Positions 53,408 to 64,000 of a stretch of DNA of 64,000 bases are shown here, one piece after another. A program made the position numbers and the translations under genes. The DNA comes from Prorocentrum cordatum (Eukaryota; Sar; Dinophyceae; Prorocentrales; Prorocentraceae), in the NCBI GenBank assembly GCA_963575745.1, contig CAUYUJ010021149.1:79897-143896 (forward strand), in the 5' to 3' direction. The notes beneath the pieces were generated by a model. It was not told where the DNA came from. It saw only the letters and a program-made list of their open reading frames with translations, and searched no databases. The first letter of the stretch is position 1, and the number at the start of each line of letters is the position of its first letter.

Positions 53408-55138
53408 TTGCCTTCGAGCTGTTTGCCGGCGCCGCTGGCACGCCTCAAGGCGGCGGCTGAGGTGGCGCATTTCGGTGCGGGGCTATACTGGACGGGCGAC
53501 GCTGAGGGCCTGGAGGCCGAGGCGCTGCAGCCGTGCGGCGGTGGCAAGCCCTGCAAGCTGGCGCAAAGACCGAACCCTTGGTTTCACGCGGGGGGTGGCT
53601 GTGGCGTGGTGCTGCACCTCGGGCGTCGGCGGCGGCGCGCGGGGCCCACCATCTGCGAGGTCTGCGTCGCGTGGATGCAGACCCGAGCGGCGAGGGGGCT
53701 GCAGAAGGCGTGCTGCGGGCCGCCCACCAACAAGGGGCACGAGCAGCGCACCTACGTCAGCAATCTGGCGGCCAGGAGGGACAGGTTGCTGCGTAGTCTG
53801 GACGCCAAGACGGGCAGGTCATGGGCTACGGGTACGCTGGTGCATGACGAACGCAGTCCGGTCGACGACAGGTCCGACGAAGGCACCGACGAGGCGGTCA
53901 TGGCCCAGGGCTCTGTGGAAGCCCCGCTGGCGGACGCGCATGGGGACCGCGACACGCAGGTTTCCCGCAGCGCCGTGTGGCGGGTGCACGGTGGAGGCCC
54001 AGTTGGCGGATGTGCAGGAGACCGCGACACGCGGGGTTCCCGCAGTGCTGCGAGGCGGGCGCACGGAGGAGGCCCCGCTGGCGGACGTGCAGGGGACCGC
54101 GACACGCGGGGCTCCTGTACTGCCGAGAGGCGGGCGCACGGAGGCCAGCCGCCTGCTTGCGGAGGTCGCGGCGCGCCGCAGCGCTTGCGCAGCGCCACCG
54201 CCGTCCTGGCAGGAACGGCTGGAGGAGCTGCGGCGGCGCGTGGCGACGCGCGAGGCTGGCCTGGCGTGCATTGCCGCTGGTGGGGCTGTGCTCCCAAGGC
54301 GCAGGCGGCGGAGGCGTTGACCGACACGGGGTGCGCTGTTGGTGATCGCGCCGAGTCATGGGCAGTGCGGAGGCAGGAACTGCTGCGGCGGCTCCAGGCG
54401 CGGGCCGAGCGGCTCTGCGGCGGCGCTGGGGCGGCCCCCAGGGAGGCGCCTGCGGGCTTTGCCGCGCGATTGCGGCGGCGCGGCATCCGCGTGGCGCGGC
54501 CGCCGCCCAGGGCGGCCCTGCCGCAACGGCCGCCGCGGCCTTTGGCCCTGGAGCGCAGGCTGGACCGCTGGGGGCGTTGGTGGATCGAGCCGCTGCTCGA
54601 CGCCGACGGAGCGGCCAGCGACTGGCTCGACCACTGCGTCCCGTACGCGAAGGCGGTCCTCGCCCAGCCCAGGTGGCGGCGTTTCCTCAGGGCGATGGGC
54701 AGCACGGCTCGGCAGCTGGCGGAGGCGTGGTGCCGCCGCGCCTGGAGCCGCGGTGCGAGGCTGCGCGGTGCCTACGCCAGGTATCGTTCGGGCCTCACGC
54801 TGGGCCAGCGGTATGTCACCGACTGCATGCGGAGGTACGAGGTGTACTGCCTCCGCAGCTGGCTGGCGGCGCCTGCGGCCTGCCGCCCGCGCTGGGCTGG
54901 GCCCGGGCGGTGCGCCGCAGGCCGCGGCCTGGGGCGGCGGCGGCGCCTCGCGAGGGCCAGGGCCGCCTCGGCGCGCAGGCGGCGTCGCAGGGGCGCAGCG
55001 GCGGCGAGGGCCGCGACACGGGCGAGGGCGTTGCCTGAGCGCGCCCTGTCGCTGTCCCTCTGCGCGCCCAGCGGCGGCGGTTGCGCGTTGCGCTGGCCGC
55101 AGGCCGCATCCCCCAGCCGCGACGGTGACGGAGGCTAG
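53408..55138 (+). pseudogene. Zinc-ribbon gene with internal 25-residue repeat, two frame changes
   Basis: Open from a TTG in GGCC-rich repeats; no ATG start is evident (first in-frame ATG near 53676), so the 5' end is missing or in another exon. N-part: GKPCKLAQRPNPWFHAGGGC, then CEVCVAWMQTR, GLQKACCGPP, RRDRLLRSLDAKTGR, a C-x2-C ... C-GPP motif like that at 500-640. Next come three 25-residue repeats, of which the last two are in frame 3: EAPLADVQGTATRGAPVLPR and so on. An extra T at about 53941 breaks the frame inside the first. The frame returns to the original near 54250-54320, giving RAESWAVRRQELLRRLQARA, LDRWGRWWIEPLLDADGA and QRYVTDCMRRYEVYCLRSWL, then a low-complexity Arg/Ala tail to TAG at 55136. 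Probably retroelement-related; function unknown. Confidence 0.5.
53915..54140 (+). repeat. 75-bp in-frame coding repeat, 3 units
   Basis: Units at 53915-53990 (76 bp), 53991-54065 (75 bp) and 54066-54140 (75 bp), about 85-90% alike, plus a decayed fourth. 75 bp equals 25 codons, so the repeat arose under a coding frame. The 76-bp first unit has one extra T (CATGGGGACC against CAGGGGACC). Confidence 0.9.
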
Positions 55139-55308
55139 GCGGCGGCCGCCATGACAGCGGCGCGGTCCACCTCGCGCAGGTCGGGCGGAGCCGCGGTGCA
55201 GGCGGTGACACGGTCGTTGTGCCGTTCGGCCTGGCCATCGACCTCATCTGAGGTCCCTCGAGGCGTTGTTTGCCACTCAGACGGCACCCTCAGGCTCCTG
55301 ATATCCTG
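55135..55308 (-). CDS. Candidate terminal exon, convergent with the zinc-ribbon gene
   Basis: After a TGGTCAG acceptor the minus strand reads DIRSLRVPSEWQTTPRGTSD, EVDGQAERHNDRVTAC and DLREVDRAAVMAAAA to a TAG. That stop shares the bases CTAG (55135-55138) with the + strand stop. The + strand of the same stretch is also protein-like in one frame (HLAQVGRSRG, TVVVPFGLAIDLI-stop at about 55250), so strand choice is uncertain. No family recognised. Confidence 0.3.
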   Translation of the reverse strand, partial: QDIRSLRVPSEWQTTPRGTSDEVDGQAERHNDRVTACTAAPPDLREVDRAAVMAAAA

Positions 55309-55943
55309 ACCACCATCATCCTCATCATCAGCAGCAGCAGCATCATCACCATCACCATCATCGTCCGTATCATTATAATGTTCCGCATCCGCATCAACAT
55401 CAGCATCATCATCCGCAGCATCATCAACACCAGCAGCATGCGTATCATCAGCAGCAGCAACAGCATCATTAGCATCATCATCATAAACATCAGCAGCAGC
55501 ACCATCACCACCATCATCATCATCAGCATCACCATCATCATCGTCAGCATCAGCATCATCACCGTCGCCATCAGCATCATCGGCACCAGCATCATCAACA
55601 ACAGCAGAATCAGCAGCATCATCATCATCAACAACAGCATCAGCATCAGCATCAGCAGGAGCATCATCACAATCATCTGCATCAGCATCACCCATCATCA
55701 TTCTCGTCGTCATCATCAACACCACCCCCACCACCATCATGATCATCAGCCGCATCAGCATCAACATCTCGATCGTCATCACCACGATCACAAACACCAT
55801 CACCATCATCATGATTAGCATCATTGTCGTCGTCATCATCATCAGCATGATCAGTTCCATCCTCATCAGCATCATCAAAATCATCATGATCATCAGCATC
55901 TTCATGGTTACCACCATCATCCTCCTCCTCCTCCTCCTCCTCC

Positions 55944-55988
<45 letters not shown>

Positions 55989-55989
55989 G

Positions 55990-56028
<39 letters not shown>

Positions 56029-56125
56029 TATCATCATCCGCCTCCGCCTCCGCCTCCTCCTCCTCCTCCTCCTCCTCCTCCTCCTCCTCCTCCTCCTCCT
56101 CCTCCTCCTCCTCCTCCTCCCTCGT
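55309..56125. repeat. ATC/CAG then CTC composite array
   Basis: CAT/ATC-rich mosaic (55309-55915), CTC (55918-55945), pure ATC (about 55945-56030), then CTC to 56122. Confidence 0.96.
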
Positions 56126-56689
56126 CCCGCTGCCCATCTCCTCCTCCTCCGCCTCCTCCTCCATTTCCTACTCCATCCTGCCCTATCTTGGGGTACGACG
56201 GCTTCCCAAGAACTCTTTCTCCCCATGCATGCTCCTCCACACCCCTGATCGGGGCAGCTCGCCTGGGCAGCAATGCTGGATGGGCCGGTGGAGTCACGCG
56301 AAGCGCCTAGAATCTGGGCCACCTCGGTGCCACATCGGGACCACCGTGGGGCCATGTTGGGACCATTTGAGGAGGCCCAGGCGAGCGCGCGTCGAAGCGA
56401 CCCCCCCAAGAGAAAAGCCGGGAGTGGCACGGCGCTCGCACGGCCGGAATGGTCCGACCATTCTTCGGCCAGCCCCCTTTGGACCACTCGAGAAGCGAGG
56501 CCACTTCCAGAGCGCGCCCTGCTCAGAGTCGCCTACCCGCCCGGCCCCGCGCTCCCGCCAGACGCGCCGCGGCCCTCCGCCCAACCTCTCCGCTGCACCC
56601 GCCAACCCCATCGGCACCTCGGTCCCGAGAAAACGCGGACCCTCTCTGGAACGCGCCTCGTCCAGCCTCGCCTCCCCGCCCGGCCCCGC
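56126..56689. other. GC-rich region with a ~170-bp internal duplication
   Basis: TCGCCTACCCGCCCGGCCCC near 56529 and TCGCCTCCCCGCCCGGCCCC near 56669, with similar flanks (CCAGAGCGCGCC / TGGAACGCGCC), indicate a tandem duplication. No gene recognised. Confidence 0.5.
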
Positions 56690-56760
56690 GGTCCCGCTTG
56701 ATGTGCCGGAGCTGCTGCATGAGCATGTACTTCTTGTGTTCCTCCGGGCGCCCGCGGAGC
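56690..56760 (-). CDS. Possible small exon, unidentified
   Basis: The minus strand reads EEHKKYMLMQQLRHIK, lysine- and glutamine-rich, helix-like and unlike its surroundings. A CGGAG acceptor-like site lies near 56742. The downstream border is unclear (AAG|CGGGAC near 56697). Too short to assign. Confidence 0.25.
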
Positions 56761-57330
56761 AAAGGGTGTGGAGGTTGCGTGGAAAGGAAAAAAAGGGAGA
56801 GGGGAGGAGAGGAGAGAATAGGAGAGGGAATGAGATGAGAGTATCTGGAAGGCAAAGGCAGGGGAGGGAAAGGAGGAGGAGGTGAAGGTGTAGAGGAAAG
56901 AGGATGAGGAGAAAGAGGAGGAGGAGGAGGAGGAGGAGGGGTTTCGGGGGAGGAGGATGGGGACGATGGAAAAGAGGAGGGTAGAGGGGGTTGATGTCCA
57001 GAAGTTTTGGCGTCGAGAGACTCCTGGGATGTACGTGCGTCCTCGTCTTCTGGCTCTTCCTCCTAGCCTCCATCCTCCTCCGCCGCCTTCCCTTTCCTCA
57101 CCCCCCCTTCTCCTGCATCATTCGTTATCCATCCTACCTTCTCCCTCCTCCCTCCTCTTGCATCATCCCTCCTTCCTTCTTCCTCTTCCTCCCACTCCCC
57201 CTCCTTTTCCCATCTCCTTGCTAATCCCTCTTCCGTGTACCTCCCCATTTGTCGCACCAACATACGTGTCCGTAGACCGTGAGACTTCCGTGCAATTTGC
57301 TGTCATGATGTTACGAAGGATCAAACATCT
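56761..57330. other. Purine-rich tract then CCT-rich tract; no gene
   Basis: G/A-rich on + from about 56785 to 56975 with a GAG core at 56913-56938, then C/T-rich from 57060 to 57245. No coding island. Confidence 0.55.
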
Positions 57331-57332
57331 TC

Positions 57333-57650
57333 ACAGCTGAAGGGCGGGTGGTTTTCAACATGTGGTTATGGCTGGGAGGCCGAGCACTGGTATCTTGAAT
57401 GGCTGTAGCAGCTTCAAGGATGAAGGCCCACTCGTTTGCTAAATGCGGTTATTGCCCTAGGGTCGTGCACATTCGTCTGAAAAGACAACCACGGCTTCAA
57501 AGATTGAGGCCAGTCCGTCTTCAAAATGCGGTTGTTGTCCTGGCGCCTTGCGCACTCGTCATCAAATATTGCCAACAAGTTCAGGGATGGAGAGCTGGTG
57601 GGTTTCGACATGCGGCTCTCTGGAGCGTCACGCACGTCGTCTCTAAAACG
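57333..57650. repeat. Diverged 83-bp-family units
   Basis: Repeats of GGTGGTTTTCAACATGTGG, TTCAA(A/G)GATTGAGG and GCGCACTCGTC-type words at about 80-90 bp spacing, about four units, same family as 1214-1600. Confidence 0.7.
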
Positions 57651-57894
57651 TGGGAGAACACGTTTCGTGGACGCTTGCTTGGGAAAAATCCCTGGACACG
57701 TCGGAACCAGGCCGCCCCCCCCAAACATGTGGAGCACCCGGAGAGCCGCCCGCACCCTCCCCTTGCACTCTGGCCTCTCTAACCTGTGCCCCCCCCCCAT
57801 CCAGGCGGGCGCGTGGAACCGGCCCCCCCTCCGTGTCCAAGGGAGGACGGTTCAAACCAGGCCCCCCCACCCCTCCCCCCGAATAGAATCTCAT
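57651..57894. other. Unassigned C-rich spacer
   Basis: Several C runs (57713-57723, 57787-57796, 57863-57880). No gene recognised. Confidence 0.5.
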
Positions 57895-58108
57895 TAGAAG
57901 TCGATCAAGCTCTCATACAATCCAACTGCACATGGACCCCCCCCTATAGTAGCATCCTGATCGGGCTTGATCCAAATATACTGGATTCCTACTACGGCTG
58001 GATCCAGCTTAGAAAGAATAATCTCGATCCAGCTCTACTTGAATCCTACGCAGGCTCGGTCCAGCTCTCATAGAGTCCTATGATCGCTAGATCAAGGCCC
58101 TTATTACC

Positions 58109-58144
<36 letters not shown>

Positions 58145-58200
58145 AAAAGAAACACACATACTGGGGCTCGGTCCAGCCATAATATTATCCTGCTCAGGGT
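57895..58200. repeat. Degenerate ~35-bp CTCGATCCAGCTC repeat with an (AT)n insertion
   Basis: CTGGATCCAGCTTAG, CTCGATCCAGCTCTACTTGA, CTCGGTCCAGCTCTCATAGA and similar words recur every 30-40 bp. Interrupted by (AT)n at about 58110-58141. Confidence 0.75.
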
Positions 58201-58202
58201 CG

Positions 58203-58292
58203 ATCGTGGTCGTCGTCGTCGTCGCCGTCGTCGTCGTCATCATCGTTGTCGTCGTTTTCGTCGTCGTCGTCATCGCCGTCGTCGTCGCTACT
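58203..58292. repeat. (GTC)n microsatellite
   Basis: CGTCGTCG and CATCGTTGTC variants, ending in GGCGCTGGCGCCGGCGCC. Confidence 0.93.
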
Positions 58293-58781
58293 CGACGGCG
58301 CTGGCGCCGGCGCCAGCGCTCGCCCTTGTCGGTTGCCACTGGAGAGGGACCGGGGGGGTTTGGGGAGCCGGTTTGAGCCCCCGCTTGCAAGTCAGGTGCC
58401 TCGGAGGGGGGGCCTTTCGAACCCCTCCCCACCCCTTGCATGTCAGGGGGGGAAGGCCCCCGCTCCAGTTCGACACCCACTTTCAAGCGTCAACAAAGCA
58501 CGCTCTTTCAAAACGTGCACCTATTGCAACGATGCAGGCCAGTTCTTTTTCAAAATGCGGCTCTCGCCCAAGCGCCAGAGTCCACCGCCTATGTCGAAAG
58601 GGGTTATCACCGCACGGCGCACGAATCCCTTAAAGCTTGCAAAACGGAGGGGAAAAAACAAAACTCCCAACCAAAAAGGGGTTTTCGCCTAACACTTCCG
58701 ACTTGATAAGAATCTTGGACATCCGTATCAGCTGCGAGGATGGATGGCGGCTCCTTTCAAAAGAAAACTGACACCAAAGTT
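58293..58781. repeat. Spacer with a diverged 83-bp-family copy
   Basis: 58483-58650 carries CTTTCAAAACGTGCA, TTTTTCAAAATGCGGCTCTC, GCCCAAGCGCC and related words of the 83-bp minisatellite. Two CCCCTTGCA(T/A)GTCAGG-like words flank 58385-58450. The remainder is unassigned. Confidence 0.6.
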
Positions 58782-58848
58782 TCCTCCTCCTCCTCCTCCT
58801 CCTCCTTCCCTCCTCCTCCTCCTCCTCCTCCTCCTCCTCCTCCTCCTC
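58782..58848. repeat. (CTC)n microsatellite
   Basis: CTC array with one CCC slip, ending just before the relic spliced leader. Confidence 0.95.
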
Positions 58849-58856
58849 CAATTCGT

Positions 58857-58869
58857 ATCTTGGCTCAAG
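58857..58869 (+). other. Possible relic spliced-leader 3' half
   Basis: ATCTTGGCTCAAG matches the last 13 bases of the dinoflagellate spliced leader (ATTTTGGCTCAAG) at 12 of 13 positions. It lies 42 bp upstream of the ATG at 58912. Reverse-transcribed mRNAs in dinoflagellates are known to carry such relic leaders at the 5' end. The outer nine leader bases are not recognisable. Confidence 0.4.
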
Positions 58870-58911
58870 CTTCGCCTTGCTGGGTCGGCCCGCCTTCCCG
58901 CTGTGTCGCCG

Positions 58912-59316
58912 ATGCCGCCGACGACGGACGCCCGCGCTGCTGCGACGCTGGAGGCCGCGCGGGGCGCGGTCCTGGCGGTGCACGCTGCTGCCGGGCTCGC
59001 CAGAGGCGCTGGGCTCCGAGATGCTGCGCGTCTCGCCCGCGCCGCTGAAGGTCTGCTGCGCACGGCGGTGGCCGTGATGGCCAAGCCCACCACACCTGCG
59101 CCCGCGGCGGCGCCGCCAGCGGAGCCCGCGGCTGCCACTCGGAGGCGGCGGCGTCGGCCTCGCGGCCGCGGCGGAGCGACGGGAGCGGCCGGGGTGGCCA
59201 TGCACGGCCTCGGCGCCGACGGCATGATGACGGAGGCTGGGCCGGCGGGAGGCGCGGCGCAGGTGGCGGCCGCGCTGCCCGTGCCGATGCTGGAGGACGT
59301 CATCGACGACGCCTGA
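58912..59316 (+). CDS. Hypothetical Ala/Arg-rich protein, 134 residues
   Basis: ATG at 58912 to TGA at 59314-59316. Residues 1-58 form an Ala-rich helical region (RAAATLEAARGAVLAVHAAA, then a similar LRDAARLARAAEGLLRTAVA), apparently two related helices. Residues about 60-90 are Pro/Ala then Arg-rich (a run of six Arg near 77-82), followed by a Gly/Ala segment and the acidic end PMLEDVIDDA. High GC and third-position G/C fit dinoflagellate coding sequence. The first helix is open further upstream in frame, so an earlier start is possible. It sits just behind a relic spliced leader, which suggests a retroposed cDNA. No family recognised. Confidence 0.45.
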   Translation: MPPTTDARAAATLEAARGAVLAVHAAAGLARGAGLRDAARLARAAEGLLRTAVAVMAKPTTPAPAAAPPAEPAAATRRRRRRPRGRGGATGAAGVAMHGLGADGMMTEAGPAGGAAQVAAALPVPMLEDVIDDA

Positions 59317-59331
59317 GCCGACGAGCTCCCC

Positions 59332-59727
59332 GTGATGGTGCAGCCGCCGCGGACGGCCGCTCGCGGCCCGCCCTCCAGCGCGGGCCGAGGCAAGGGCAAG
59401 GACGACGGCAAGGGCAAGGACGACCTGCTCCGCTCCGCGCGGGCGCGCGTCGCCTTCCTCCGCGGGAGCCTCGGCCTGCCAGCCGACTGGGGCTCGATCG
59501 CCACCAGCCCCGACGAGCTCGAGGCGGTCCTCGAGGAGCTCTGCCGCCGCGTGGAGGAGGTGGTCGAGCCGCCGAGGACCGGGGGCCTGCGCTCTGGGGC
59601 GGCGCGGGGGTCGGCCGTCGGGGACGGTAGCCCTCCCGCGCAACGCGGTGCTCGACTTCGGCGCGCACCTCGGCTCCCTCCTCGTCGTCCCCAGCGTGGA
59701 GGGCCTCCATGGCGAGCTCATCTGAGC
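59332..59727 (+). CDS. Hypothetical protein following in the same frame, with a late frame change
   Basis: Begins 15 bp after the previous stop, same frame: MVQPPRTAARGPPSSAGRGK, a GKGKDD duplication, LLRSARARVAFLRGSLGLPA, then SPDELEAVLEELCRRVEEVV. Two amphipathic helices are likely. From about 59620 the better reading is another frame (VALPRNAVLDFGAHLGSLLV, VPSVEGLHGELI, stop TGA at 59726), whereas the original frame turns into Arg/Pro-rich noise. So there is probably one frameshift or a small intron at about 59560-59620. The in-frame TGA between the two open frames may be decay of a single ~270-residue gene. The end resembles the + strand reading at 55.25 kb (VVVP ... DLI-stop). Family unknown. 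Confidence 0.4.
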
Positions 59728-59786
59728 TCCTAGTCCCGCCAGCTGCTCGTTTCGACGGACGGCTGCGCCAGGCCTCGTCCCTCGTT

Positions 59787-64000
<4,214 letters not shown>

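Overview
The window looks like nuclear DNA of a dinoflagellate. The reasons are decayed LINE reverse transcriptases of the type common in dinoflagellate genomes, a C-x2-C ... C-GPP zinc-ribbon-like motif in two separate coding remnants, a decayed copy of the 3' half of the dinoflagellate spliced leader, and isolated exon-sized coding islands in a GC-rich, extremely repeat-rich background. No rRNA, tRNA, CRISPR array or bacterial-style operon was found. The species cannot be fixed from this window. Most long open frames here come from stop-free trinucleotide repeats (poly-Ser/Leu/Pro, Asp/Glu, His, Arg) and are not genes.

Layout. 1-682: frameshifted 3' end of a zinc-ribbon gene. 0.97-13 kb: minisatellites (83, 73 and 14 bp), trinucleotide arrays, and palindromic elements at 4.36-4.57, 4.62-4.79 and 8.96-9.18 kb. 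13.3 kb (-): one exon of a Lon protease. 14.19-14.40 kb: element with ~60-bp inverted ends. 14.87-17.25 kb: segment bounded by ~173-bp direct repeats. 17.47 kb: perfect 24-bp-arm palindrome. 17.95-18.80 kb: lower-GC island with coding-like frames on both strands. 20.7 kb: (TCG)n. 21.98-24.45 kb (+): broken LINE. 25.8-26.7 kb: two more inverted-repeat families. 27-34 kb: CTC/ATC/GTC arrays. 34.3-36.4 kb: 77-bp array (27 units). 37.6-39.2 kb: 161-bp satellite with an alternating dimer. 39.94-40.13 kb: element with 34-bp inverted ends. 40.4 kb (+) and 45.7-46.4 kb (-): two more LINE remnants. 41.0 kb (-): unidentified exon. 44.4-45.6 kb: 12-bp degenerate repeat with hairpins. 46.4-48.2 kb: GGCC-rich repeat in both orientations. 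49.9-52.6 kb: ~139-bp repeat family with a TTTAGC/TTAGC array inside. 53.4-55.1 kb (+): zinc-ribbon gene with an internal 25-residue repeat. 58.9-59.7 kb (+): two adjacent GC-rich open frames behind the relic spliced leader. 59.8-64 kb: CTC/ATC array.

Functional reading. The only cellular gene identified is the Lon exon (mitochondrial-type AAA+ protease). Everything else recognisable is mobile-element debris or satellite DNA. At least five unrelated short elements share one design, inverted ends around a palindrome-rich core of about 150-235 bp, which suggests repeated bursts of non-autonomous DNA elements or a common hairpin-based amplification route. Isolated exons with large gaps fit dinoflagellate genes with long repeat-filled introns.
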